Source: Ereboglobus luteus
Lineage (GTDB): Bacteria > Verrucomicrobiota > Verrucomicrobiia > Opitutales > Opitutaceae
Reading direction: 5' to 3'
Assembly: GCF_003096195.1 (NCBI RefSeq)
Contig: NZ_CP023004.1
Coordinates: forward strand, 287,299 to 351,298
Length of the DNA: 64,000 bases
Below the pieces are notes generated by a model, which did no database searches, was not told where the DNA came from, and saw nothing but the letters and a program-made list of their open reading frames with translations. Positions 56,064-64,000 of this stretch are shown piece by piece. Positions within the stretch are counted from its first letter, which is position 1. Each line of letters opens with the position of its first letter. The position numbers and the translations under genes were made by a program.

Positions 56064-57587
56064 CTACGGTTTTAGTCCGTATTCGTCGAGCCGTTTGCGC
56101 AAGGTGGCGCGCGTGATGCCAAGTTTTTCGGACGTGCGCACAGTGTTTCCGTTTTCGGCCTTGAGCACGCGAATGATCATTTCGCGTTCCAACCGTGCGA
56201 GAATGGGTTCGTCGGATTCGGAAAGGGTTTCGCACAGGAAATCCAGCGCGCGTTCGGTTGTGAACGACGGTCCGGATTTGTTTGCCGCGGACGCCGCCGG
56301 CATCACGGATTCGGACGCCGGAGCGCCGGAGTGTGTTTCATTCCGCGCTTCGAGATCCGCGTTTCGCATTTTTTCCACGGCGTCTCGCACTTCCTGCGGC
56401 AGGTCTTTCAGGAGGATTGTGTCGCCCTGGGCGATGACGGCGCTGCGATAGATTGTGTTTTCGAGTTCGCGCACGTTGCCCGGCCAGCGATGGCGGGTGA
56501 GCACGGACATCGCCTCGGGGGAAACCTTGCGCGCGCGGGTCTTTTTTTGGCGGGCGAGGTTTTGCACGCAAAAATCGACGAGTTGCGGAATGTCGTCCGG
56601 CCGGTCGCGAAGCGCGGGAATGCGAATGCGCACGACGTTGAGGCGGTAGTAGAGATCCTCGCGAAATGTTTTTTCGCGAATCATGGCCTCGAGGTCCTTG
56701 TTCGTGGCGGCGAGGATGCGAACGTCGACCTTGATGGTTTCGCCGCCGCCGACGCGCTGGATTTCACCCTGCTGGAGCACGCGCAGGATCTTTGTCTGCG
56801 TGGCCGGGGCCATGTCGCCGATTTCATCGAGAAAGATCGTGCCGCCGTCGCAAAGTTCAAACTTGCCGATGCGCTGGTTGGTCGCGCCGGTGAAGGAGCC
56901 TTTTTCATGGCCGAAGAGTTCGCTCTCAATGAGGTTGTCAGGAATAGCGGCGCAGTTGACGGCGATGAAAGGCTTTTTGGCGCGGTGACTGTGCTTCCAA
57001 ATGGAGCGCGCGACGAGCTCCTTGCCGGTGCCGCTTTCGCCAGTGATCATCACGGTGACATCGCTGGCGGTGACTTGCCCGATGATCTTGAACACGTCCT
57101 GCATGGGTTGCGAACTGCCGACAATGCCCTCCTTAAAATCGTCGCTGGTGATAGTGGGTTTGTAATCGCTCGCAGCGCGGATGTCGGCGCGAGCCTTGAG
57201 CGCGTTTTCGGCAAGCGTGATCACCTTCTGCGGATCGAAGGGTTTCATGATGTAATCAAACGCGCCGTATTTCATGGCCTCGATGGCGGTTTGCGCGGTG
57301 CCGAAGGCGGTCATGAGAATGACCATTTGCTGCGGGTTTACGGAGCGGATGTGCTGGAGCGCCTCGATGCCGCTCATGCCACCCATGCGCACATCAAGAA
57401 AGACAAGGGCGGGCGGAGATTTTTTGACAATGTCGATGCCCTGCTCGCCGCTGGCGGCCTCGACGATGTTGTAGTTGCGCGAGGAAAGCACGCGGGAGAG
57501 GGAATAGCGCACCTCGGCATCATCGTCGATGAGAAGGATGACGGGGGGCGCGGATGGGCTGGCGGCGGTGGCGGAGTTTTCAGGCAT
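56064..57587 (-). CDS. NtrC-family sigma-54 response regulator
   Basis: About 507 residues from [15 protein letters not shown]; the longer upstream frame is spurious. The receiver (about 15-130) has phospho-acceptor Asp65 ([12 protein letters not shown]) and Lys in MKPFDP. The AAA+ domain (about 165-400) has Walker A GESGTGKE, the sigma-54 loop GSFTGA (Ser for the usual Ala), and Walker [12 protein letters not shown]. The Fis-type HTH (about 470-507) is [22 protein letters not shown]. It activates sigma-54 promoters on phosphorylation. No kinase is next to it. Confidence 0.92.
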   Translation of the reverse strand: MPENSATAASPSAPPVILLIDDDAEVRYSLSRVLSSRNYNIVEAASGEQGIDIVKKSPPALVFLDVRMGGMSGIEALQHIRSVNPQQMVILMTAFGTAQTAIEAMKYGAFDYIMKPFDPQKVITLAENALKARADIRAASDYKPTITSDDFKEGIVGSSQPMQDVFKIIGQVTASDVTVMITGESGTGKELVARSIWKHSHRAKKPFIAVNCAAIPDNLIESELFGHEKGSFTGATNQRIGKFELCDGGTIFLDEIGDMAPATQTKILRVLQQGEIQRVGGGETIKVDVRILAATNKDLEAMIREKTFREDLYYRLNVVRIRIPALRDRPDDIPQLVDFCVQNLARQKKTRARKVSPEAMSVLTRHRWPGNVRELENTIYRSAVIAQGDTILLKDLPQEVRDAVEKMRNADLEARNETHSGAPASESVMPAASAANKSGPSFTTERALDFLCETLSESDEPILARLEREMIIRVLKAENGNTVRTSEKLGITRATLRKRLDEYGLKP

Positions 57588-57785
57588 GACGGTTTCGGAC
57601 GCTTGCAAATGACACCGGCCCGCGCGGTTAGTCAAATTATCGAACGCCGTTTGGCGTAATAATAAGCGCAATTGCTGCAAGTTCAGATCAGTTTTACGAT
57701 TTTTTGGGAGTGGAAAATGCCGCGTATTTTTCATCCGCGCATTTTTTTCTTTCTCGGCAAAGCTGAAGCGGGCAAAGAACACGCC

Positions 57786-58328
57786 ATGAAAAAACCATTG
57801 CTCAATAAGTGTTTTGCAGCCCTGACCGCGGGATTTGCGATACTGGCGCTGACCGGTTGTCCGAGCGGGAACACGACCAAGAAGGCCGTCGGCTCGGTGA
57901 CAAAAAAAACTGTCGAAACAGCCAAGGGTGTTTTCTCCGGCATCTCCGAGGGCATTGACGAGGGACGCAAACAAACCACGGGCGTGGACGGTGCGAGCGT
58001 GGCAACGACTTTTGCCGAAATGCAAGGCAAGGTGAGTTTTGAAATTCTGGGAGTGGAGGACGACGAGGCGCAGGGCACGGTGATCGTAACACTCGGCCTG
58101 GCAAACGAAACGGACGCGCCAATCCGTGTGAGCGGACTCGCGGCATCCGACCAAGTCATGCTTCTCGACAAGTCCGGTTATGTCGCCCGTGTGCAACGCG
58201 CGCCGATGAACGTCACGGTTCCCGCGATGGCGAAGGAAAAGGCCCGGCTTGAGTTCAACGGCAAGGCGGCGGATTTTGTGACCCTGCGCCTGCTCGGCGG
58301 TGAAGTGCCGCTAAACGCGCGGGAATAA
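57786..58328 (+). CDS. hypothetical lipoprotein
   Basis: 180 residues from [14 protein letters not shown]; 38 upstream in-frame residues are excluded because the lipoprotein signal starts here (lipobox ALTGC, Cys near residue 25). After a short linker ([20 protein letters not shown]) comes a beta-rich domain ([30 protein letters not shown] split by loops) resembling small immunoglobulin-like lipoprotein modules. The function is unknown. Confidence 0.65.
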   Translation: MKKPLLNKCFAALTAGFAILALTGCPSGNTTKKAVGSVTKKTVETAKGVFSGISEGIDEGRKQTTGVDGASVATTFAEMQGKVSFEILGVEDDEAQGTVIVTLGLANETDAPIRVSGLAASDQVMLLDKSGYVARVQRAPMNVTVPAMAKEKARLEFNGKAADFVTLRLLGGEVPLNARE

Positions 58329-58437
58329 GCGGAGCGCAATCCAGCCGCAGCCGGAACACAATCGCGCGCCGTTTTTCATCGTCACGCGGGCTTGCAGCCG
58401 TCGGGACAATACGCTCTCAATCTCCGCAACAACCCAC

Positions 58438-59316
58438 ATGAACACGTTCCCTTCCTTGGTTCGGCAGCGTTGCGGAGTTTTCCCAAAAATCGCAATCGGG
58501 CTGGCGGCAATTGCGACCCTGCTTTTGCCGGAGGGAACATTGCGCGCGGCAAAAGGCGACATCGATGTGCTCGTGGCGCCGGACCGCACCGCCGAGGGGA
58601 AAAACTTTGTGCCGCCGACCGCGGAGAAACCTTACTATTGCATAATATACACGGCGGGGCCGATGGAACTGGGCGCGGTTTACGCGGGCGAAACAATTCC
58701 GAAGAAGGAGGAGGTCGCGCCGCACGTGAAGAAGGCGCTCGCATCGCAGCACTACCTCGAAATCGACAAGGACCATCCGGAGCCGTCGCTGCTCATTGTT
58801 TACAGCTGGGGCAGCATCAACGCCGACGAAATGGAAATGGAGTTGGGCGAAGAGGGGGGAACCGCCACGACGCAACGCAACACGGCGGAAATGCTGGGCA
58901 TCGTCAGCACGAACAAAATGGACCTGAGCCCGCACAGCTTTGACCGCAAATACAACCTGCCGGATTTGAGCGACGGACGTTACTTTATTCTTTTCGGCGC
59001 ATACGACTATGCGGCGCTGAAAGCAGGCAAACCCCGCCGTCAGACAATGCTGTGGCGCACGCGCCTGAGCATTTACAACACGGGCCGCGGCTCGGCGCCG
59101 CTCACCGAGGCGATACCGCGAATGCTGGAAGTCGGCGCAAGCTCGTTTGGCGCGGACGGCTATCCGGTCGAGCTGCGCAACAAGCTCAAGAAGGGCAAGG
59201 TCACGCTTGGCGAGGCCGAGGTCGTGGAATACGTCATCTCCGGCACCGACGTGAAACCCGCGCCAAGGAAAAAACCGAATCCAAAGACCCCGAAGAAATC
59301 GAAAAACGCCAAGTAG
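58438..59316 (+). CDS. hypothetical secreted protein
   Basis: 292 residues with an N-terminal signal peptide (hydrophobic about 17-32, TLRAAK region). The mature part contains GKNFVPPTAEKPYYCIIYT, a helix predicted around EVAPHVKKALASQHYLEI, and a WGSINADEMEME stretch. It ends in a basic, Pro/Lys-rich tail (APRKKPNPKTPKKSKNAK). I do not recognise a catalytic domain. It lies about 110 bp after the lipoprotein in the same direction, possibly the same transcript. Confidence 0.6.
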   Translation: MNTFPSLVRQRCGVFPKIAIGLAAIATLLLPEGTLRAAKGDIDVLVAPDRTAEGKNFVPPTAEKPYYCIIYTAGPMELGAVYAGETIPKKEEVAPHVKKALASQHYLEIDKDHPEPSLLIVYSWGSINADEMEMELGEEGGTATTQRNTAEMLGIVSTNKMDLSPHSFDRKYNLPDLSDGRYFILFGAYDYAALKAGKPRRQTMLWRTRLSIYNTGRGSAPLTEAIPRMLEVGASSFGADGYPVELRNKLKKGKVTLGEAEVVEYVISGTDVKPAPRKKPNPKTPKKSKNAK

Positions 59317-59417
59317 GGAAAATCCCGGCGGGTTGGGTTTGGGGATTTTATTACCATGGGGATTTCCGCGAATTTTTCTAGTTGCCGCCCCGCCCTTCCT
59401 GCCCGTCTTTTAAACGG

Positions 59418-61196
59418 ATGCACGTTTCGTTCAATATTGCGGCGGATATCGACGCCGCCATGAAAACCGCCGTCGCCGCCGCAGGCATCGACGCGGCAAG
59501 TTTCGCGCCCGAAGTGCGCACCGCCGATCCGCGCAACGGAGACTTTCAGGCCAACGGCGTCCTCGCCTTCGCAAAACGCAACAAACAAAACCCGCGCGCG
59601 CTCGCCGAACAAATCATCGCCGCGCTCCCCGACGAAATCAAAGCCCGCTTCGACACCGCCATTGCCGGCCCCGGGTTCATCAACTTCACGCTCAAGCCCG
59701 CAGCGCTTTTCGACTGGCTCAACACTTACGACTCCATCGAAAAACTTTCGTCCGGCGCCTCGTCCGCCTACGCGGGGCAGACATGGGTCGTCGATTATTC
59801 CTCGCCCAACACCGCCAAGCAAATGCACGTCGGCCATCTGCGCTCGGCCGTGATCGGCGAGGCGATTTGCCGGCTGCTTGAGTTCAGCGGCGCAAAAGTA
59901 ATCCGCGACAACCACCTCGGCGACTGGGGCACGCAGTTCGGAAAACTCATCTACGGTTACAAGCGCTGGCTCGACAAGGACGCCCTCGCGCGCGATCCGA
60001 TCTCCGAGCTCGAGCGCCTCTACAAACTCGGCAACGAAGCCACGCCCGACGGCTCGCCCGAACTCGAGGAGGCGCGCCAGGAACTCGTGAAACTCCAGCG
60101 CGGCGACTACGACAGCCTCGAACTCTGGAAACTGTTTTCCGAGGTCAGCAAAAAAGCCTTCGACGAAATCTACAAGCAGCTCGCCATCAAGTTCGACCAC
60201 TACCTCGGCGAAAGTTTCTACAACGACAAACTCCAACCCGTGCTCGACGAGCTCCAAAAACTCGGACTCGCCGAGGAGAGCCAGGGTGCGCTCGTCGTTT
60301 TCCATCCCGAGCATCCGCGCTTCGCGAAACAACCCTTCATCGTGCGCAAGAGCGACGGCGCGTCGAACTACGCCACCACCGACCTCGCCACCATGCTCTA
60401 CCGCGTCGAGCATTTCCACGCCGACGGCATCGTGATCCTCACCGACTTCCGCCAGTCCGACCACTTCGAGCAACTCGCGCTCACCGCTGAAAAATGGTTC
60501 GCCAAAACCGGACGCCGCATGCCCCGGTTCGCCCACGTCACTTTCGGCGCCGTGCTCGGCGAAAACAACAAGCCGCTCAAAACCCGCGACGGCGACACGA
60601 TCAAGTTGAAGGAACTCCTTGGCGAGGCCGAGGAACGCGCCTATACTATCGTGAGCGAAAAAAACGCGGGCCGCCCCAAGGCCGAGCAATTCACCGACGA
60701 GGAATGCCGCGCCATTGCGCACTACGTCGGCATCGGCGCCGTGCAATACGCCGACCTCTCGCAAAACCGCTCCAGCGACTACCTCTTTTCGTGGGACAAA
60801 ATGCTCTCCCTCGACGGCAACACCGCGCCGTATCTTCTCTACGCGATCGCGCGCATCCACAGCATTTTCCGCAAGGCCGGCATCGAGCCGGAAGCCCTGG
60901 CCGCAATCGAAAAGGAGGCCTCGCCGCTTGAGACCCCCACCGAGCTCGCCCTTGCGCGCAAACTCGTGAAGTTTCCCGACGCGCTTCGCCTCGCCACCGA
61001 CACACTCCGCCCGCATTTCCTCGCGCTCTATCTCTACGAGCTCGCGGGCGATTACAGCGCGTTCAACAACGCGGACAAAGTGCTCGTTGACGACACGCCG
61101 GTTCGCGCCCGCCGCCTGCTTCTTTGCGCGCGCACCCAGCTCACGCTCAACACCGGCCTGAACCTCCTCGGCGTGCGCACGCTCAAGCGCATGTAG
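59418..61196 (+). CDS. argS: arginyl-tRNA synthetase
   Basis: 592 residues from MHVSFNIAADIDAAMK. It is a class Ia synthetase with an N-terminal Add-1-like domain, the HIGH-type motif as HVGH (TAKQMHVGHLRSAV), and DNHLGDWGTQFGKLI. The degenerate KMSKS region is TRDGDTIKLKELL, as expected for ArgRS. The helical anticodon-binding domain has the DALRL-type segment FPDALRLATDTLRPHFLALY. It charges tRNA-Arg. Confidence 0.95.
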   Translation: MHVSFNIAADIDAAMKTAVAAAGIDAASFAPEVRTADPRNGDFQANGVLAFAKRNKQNPRALAEQIIAALPDEIKARFDTAIAGPGFINFTLKPAALFDWLNTYDSIEKLSSGASSAYAGQTWVVDYSSPNTAKQMHVGHLRSAVIGEAICRLLEFSGAKVIRDNHLGDWGTQFGKLIYGYKRWLDKDALARDPISELERLYKLGNEATPDGSPELEEARQELVKLQRGDYDSLELWKLFSEVSKKAFDEIYKQLAIKFDHYLGESFYNDKLQPVLDELQKLGLAEESQGALVVFHPEHPRFAKQPFIVRKSDGASNYATTDLATMLYRVEHFHADGIVILTDFRQSDHFEQLALTAEKWFAKTGRRMPRFAHVTFGAVLGENNKPLKTRDGDTIKLKELLGEAEERAYTIVSEKNAGRPKAEQFTDEECRAIAHYVGIGAVQYADLSQNRSSDYLFSWDKMLSLDGNTAPYLLYAIARIHSIFRKAGIEPEALAAIEKEASPLETPTELALARKLVKFPDALRLATDTLRPHFLALYLYELAGDYSAFNNADKVLVDDTPVRARRLLLCARTQLTLNTGLNLLGVRTLKRM

Positions 61197-61278
61197 CACA
61201 AACTGCCAAGCCTGCATTTTTGCCGATTTCCCTTCCTTTCCGAACCACGAGCAGACTTGGCGGTCTGCGCCACAAAGA

Positions 61279-61905
61279 ATGCCTCCTTCCCAGCACGAGT
61301 ATTACATCCGCCAGCCATCCGACACCGACGCGCGCGGACCGTTCACGATTGAACAACTTTCCCGGCTCGCCGAATCGGGCGGGCTTAATTCGAGCACGCT
61401 CCACTTCGACGCCAACACCGATCAGTGGATATCGCTGTTCGAGGTGCCCGAACTGGCCGCGTTGCTGCCCAAAAACACCGCGAAAAATTCGGCACTTCCC
61501 GCGGCTTCGTCTCCGCTCGCGGCGAAACTCACTGTCGTTCTCCTCGCGGGCAGCGCGCTCGCGCTGTTGCTCCCCATGTTCAAAAGTGTGGACGCGCTCA
61601 ATGCGAACGCCCTCCTGCAATACCCATGCTTCTGGCTCGGCGCGCTCGACCTTTTGATGGCGTTGTGCTGCGGCGTGTTTGGCGCGCGATTCTTCCGTTT
61701 CGTCCGCGTTCGCACGGGACTCGGGCTCGGTTTTCTGGGCGCGCTTTTTTGGCTGCAAGCGAACACCGGCGCGCTTGTTGCCGCGTTGATCGCGTCGGTC
61801 TGTCTCTGGCTGGCAACAACATGCGCCGCTCCGCGCGCGCTCATCGCAAACACAATCGCAGGCTTGGCAGCGCTCGCAGCGCTCGCATATTGTCTGCTCA
61901 CGTAA
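61279..61905 (+). CDS. GYF_2-domain (DUF4339-like) membrane protein
   Basis: 208 residues. The N-terminal GYF_2-type domain (about 6-65) is EYYIRQPSDTDARGPFTIEQL...DQWISLFEVPELAAL. After it come about four hydrophobic helices (for example AKLTVVLLAGSALALLLPMF, LLQYPCFWLGALDLLMALCC, GLGFLGALFWLQANTGALVA). GYF_2 modules are thought to mediate protein-protein contacts. Its stop codon abuts the next gene's first ATG (TAAATG), suggesting coupling to the BrkB-like gene. Confidence 0.75.
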   Translation: MPPSQHEYYIRQPSDTDARGPFTIEQLSRLAESGGLNSSTLHFDANTDQWISLFEVPELAALLPKNTAKNSALPAASSPLAAKLTVVLLAGSALALLLPMFKSVDALNANALLQYPCFWLGALDLLMALCCGVFGARFFRFVRVRTGLGLGFLGALFWLQANTGALVAALIASVCLWLATTCAAPRALIANTIAGLAALAALAYCLLT

Positions 61906-63576
61906 ATGCGGCCCCGGGCCGCGCCCACCAATATGATGCGCTCACTCATACTCCTCAAAAACCGCGCCGTCTCCCTCTACACAAAGGAAATCTGGCAGTC
62001 CACGCACATGGGGGAAAAATCCCTGCGCGGCTGGGCTTACGCGCTCCTGCGCGTCATCTCGATCACGATCACCGGCACGCTGGCCACGCGCTCGTTTGCG
62101 CGCGCCGCCGCCCTGAGCTTCACCACGCTGCTCAGCCTCGGGCCGCTCATCGCGCTTGCGGTAATGGTCGCCGGCTTTGTGCTCAAGGACCAGGATCCCG
62201 ACATGATCGCGAACAAACTCAACGACGCGATCAAGTTCGTCGCGCCGCAGGTCGATCACTACGAGGAAATCCGCCAGCAAAACCGCCGCAATGGGCGCAC
62301 CAGAAACTCCGCCGAGCGCCCCGGCACCCAAACACAATCCACCGCCGCATCACCCGCCCCGGCGCCTTCGGAGCCCGCTCCATCCTCCGCCGTCACAGTT
62401 GCTGAAAAAACATCCACAGCACCATCCACCCCCGCGCAACCCGACACGGCGCAGCGCAAGGTTCGCCCCGAAATCGTCCGCCTCATCAACAACTTTATCA
62501 CCAACGCCCGCTCCGGCACCATCGGCGGCATCAGCGCGATCACTCTGATCACGATTGTGATTTTTCTCTTCGGCGCGATCGAGGATGTGTTCAACGACAT
62601 TTGGGGCGTGCGACGAACGCGCTCGTGGCTCACGCGCGTCGTGTTCTATTGGACGATTCTCACGCTTGGCACGATCATCTTTTCGGTCGCCATCACCACG
62701 CTCTCGGCGGCGACTTTCGAGAACTTCTTCCGCGAAAAAATCCCCTTTGGTGCGCAGATGATCGCCGCCGCAAATTTTGTCATGCCCGCGGTCATCGCCG
62801 TGCTCGCGCTTGGGGCGCTCACTCTTTTTTACCGCTTCATTCCCAACACGCGCGTGTATTGGCGCGCGGCGCTCGCCGGCTCCATCACCATGTCGGTGCT
62901 GCTCGTCGGCAACAACCTGATCGCATTCGCGTATTTTCGCCGCATCGAAATCACGCAAAGCCTCTACGGCTCGCTCGGCGTGCTGCCCGTGCTCATGCTC
63001 GGCCTGTATGTGTTTTGGATGATCGTGCTCATCGGCGGGCAGGTGAGCTATGCCGTGCAAAACGTGCATTTCCGCAACAGCCAGATCGCCTGGGGCACGC
63101 TGTCGTTCACCCGGCGCGAACGCCTCACGCTCATCGTGCTGCTCACCATCGCGCGGCGTTTCCAGGCGTGCATGCCACCGTGCACCGTTTCGCAACTCGG
63201 CGACACGATCAAGGCGCCCGCGCAAATCCTGAACGAATGCCTCAACCGCTTGAAGGATCTCGGGCTGATCTCGGCCGTGCCGCCGCCGGCCAAACGCGAG
63301 GCGGCGTCGGATTACCTGTATCAACCGGCGCGGCCGCTCAACCGCATCACGCTCGGCGAGTTCAAGGAGCTCTTTGAGAACATCGGCGAGGATCCCTCGG
63401 GCATGCTGCTCGACAGCATTGATCCCGTGAGCGCGCAGTATCACGCCGCGATCAAGGCGATAAATCGCGAACCGGTTTTCACCAAAACGCTCGAACAGCT
63501 CTTCGCCGATAATCCGATCGACGGCACGCACCCGCCCTTTGCACTCGGAGAAAAACTCAAGCCGGCCCAAGGCTGA
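61906..63576 (+). CDS. YihY/BrkB-family membrane protein
   Basis: Up to 556 residues; homologue-like sequence starts at MMRSLILLKNRA (61933-61936), so the true start may be there. The YihY core is ARAAALSFTTLLSLGPLIALAVM, IEDVFNDIWGVRRTRSWL, GSITMSVLLVGNNLIAFAY and LGVLPVLMLGLYVFWMIVLIG, with about six helices. An unusual Ala/Pro/Ser/Thr-rich insert occupies about residues 125-190. The cytoplasmic C-terminus resembles a winged helix (LGDTIKAPAQILNECLNRLK). These proteins were once misannotated as RNase BN; the actual transport or envelope role is unclear. Confidence 0.82.
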   Translation: MRPRAAPTNMMRSLILLKNRAVSLYTKEIWQSTHMGEKSLRGWAYALLRVISITITGTLATRSFARAAALSFTTLLSLGPLIALAVMVAGFVLKDQDPDMIANKLNDAIKFVAPQVDHYEEIRQQNRRNGRTRNSAERPGTQTQSTAASPAPAPSEPAPSSAVTVAEKTSTAPSTPAQPDTAQRKVRPEIVRLINNFITNARSGTIGGISAITLITIVIFLFGAIEDVFNDIWGVRRTRSWLTRVVFYWTILTLGTIIFSVAITTLSAATFENFFREKIPFGAQMIAAANFVMPAVIAVLALGALTLFYRFIPNTRVYWRAALAGSITMSVLLVGNNLIAFAYFRRIEITQSLYGSLGVLPVLMLGLYVFWMIVLIGGQVSYAVQNVHFRNSQIAWGTLSFTRRERLTLIVLLTIARRFQACMPPCTVSQLGDTIKAPAQILNECLNRLKDLGLISAVPPPAKREAASDYLYQPARPLNRITLGEFKELFENIGEDPSGMLLDSIDPVSAQYHAAIKAINREPVFTKTLEQLFADNPIDGTHPPFALGEKLKPAQG

Positions 63577-63593
63577 GCAACTTGAGCCGGAAT

Positions 63594-63623
63594 AAATCGA
63601 CTTGAGTCGATTCAAGTCGATTT
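63594..63623. repeat. perfect inverted repeat after the BrkB-like gene
   Basis: AAATCGACTTGA and TCAAGTCGATTT flank a 6-base loop (12-bp perfect stem) 18 bp past the stop. It may end transcription of the plus-strand genes, although only a short T-run follows. Confidence 0.7.
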
Positions 63624-63659
63624 ACGCAGAAACGGGACGCGCCGGGACAATCCACCCGC

Positions 63660-63688
63660 AAAAAAAGCGCCGCGTTTAGCGGCGCTTT
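63660..63688 (-). terminator. intrinsic terminator of the phosphofructokinase gene
   Basis: A perfect 10-bp stem (63664-63673 with 63679-63688), GTTTA-type loop, and a seven-T run when read on the minus strand, 37 bp after the stop. Confidence 0.9.
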
Positions 63689-63725
63689 GAGAGAGGATTA
63701 AGCATGCGTAGTGTTTACCGCCGAC

Positions 63726-64000
63726 TCAGATTTCGTATGCGGGAAGCGCTTTGTCCACGCGCACTTTTTCGAGTTTCACGAAGGCGGGCAGGCCGTTTTC
63801 GTAGGGAACGACGGTTTCGCCCTGAATGAGCGGTTGCGCGTAGCGGATGAACTGGTTGCTCATGCTCACGCCGTCCTCGTTGATCCACTCGCGGGGGAGT
63901 TTCTTCACGCCGTTGGCAATGTCGCTGAGCGGGGCGAGTCCGGTTTCGCAGCTGTAGTGGTCGGTGTCGCCGCGCAGGAGCGTGACCATTTTGTCGGTCT
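63726..64000 (-). CDS. PPi-dependent 6-phosphofructokinase, C-terminal part (cut by window end)
   Basis: The last 91 codons of a gene that continues beyond the window: the frame stays open through TDKMVTLLRGD to the edge. CETGLAPLSDIANGVKKLP, REWINEDG and FIRYAQPLIQGE match the C-terminus of pyrophosphate--fructose-6-phosphate phosphotransferases. It would phosphorylate fructose 6-phosphate reversibly using PPi. It is followed by a strong terminator. Confidence 0.78.
   Translation of the reverse strand, partial: TDKMVTLLRGDTDHYSCETGLAPLSDIANGVKKLPREWINEDGVSMSNQFIRYAQPLIQGETVVPYENGLPAFVKLEKVRVDKALPAYEI

Noticed and set aside
59160-61217. 685-aa open frame antisense to argS
   Set aside because: Composition mirrors argS codons; argS shows full family conservation on the other strand.

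Overview
This window looks like a chromosomal segment of a high-GC Gram-negative bacterium, most likely Verrucomicrobiota and probably the Opitutaceae. That placement is inferred from overall gene content, abundant small secreted and lipoprotein genes, a short EF-Ts and a GH172 enzyme; no rRNA is present to test it. Most of the window is conserved housekeeping sequence. One accessory island lies at about 21.4-29.4 kb, and there are smaller AT-rich orphan genes.

Layout. 0.1-3.1 kb: a minus-strand pair, an exported UGSC-family-like protein translationally coupled to a secreted esterase, both behind a duplicated leader. 3.3-5.3 kb: an OmpR-type response regulator and histidine kinase with overlapping stop and start codons. 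5.3-10.8 kb: a spermidine/putrescine-type ABC operon (potD-potC-potD-potB-potA) with two substrate-binding lipoproteins. 11-12.2 kb: rsmG and a YjbQ protein. 12.4-16.3 kb: tig, clpP, rpsB and tsf, closed by a clear terminator. 16.3-21.4 kb: an aminotransferase, tRNA-Leu(UAG), two tandem TlpA-like thioredoxins with a sugar isomerase/epimerase, and rpsU.

21.4-29.4 kb is the accessory island. Two truncated transposase 5' ends, of two different IS families, each abut the same roughly 145-bp repeat. Next comes a two-TM small protein whose start overlaps the stop of a very large RHS/YD-repeat protein. The RHS protein carries a signal peptide, lectin-like and FN3-like N-terminal modules and an AT-rich C-terminal tip. 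This arrangement resembles a polymorphic toxin and immunity module. 29.7-39.5 kb: dnaE, a GH172 (DUF2961) enzyme, a FecR-like membrane protein, a dCMP-type deaminase, rplM-rpsI and an AT-rich membrane protein. 39.9-45.1 kb: gyrB and gyrA. 45.3-51.7 kb: orphan lipoprotein and secreted genes, rpiB, ilvB, a GDP-mannose 3,5-epimerase-like enzyme with a WecG-type glycosyltransferase, and a YebC protein. 51.8-54.5 kb: the classical rpmH-rnpA-yidD-yidC cluster. 54.6-64 kb: a HemY-type oxidase, an NtrC-type regulator, two secreted or lipoproteins, argS, a GYF-domain membrane protein, a BrkB/YihY protein and the 3' end of a PPi-dependent phosphofructokinase.

A key caveat: gyrB, gyrA, yidC and the RHS gene each appear split by exactly one missing base in a short homopolymer. 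Three of the four are a C5/G5 run where C6/G6 would restore the protein. Because gyrB, gyrA and yidC are essential, sequencing or assembly undercalling is the most economical explanation. These genes are annotated here as single loci.
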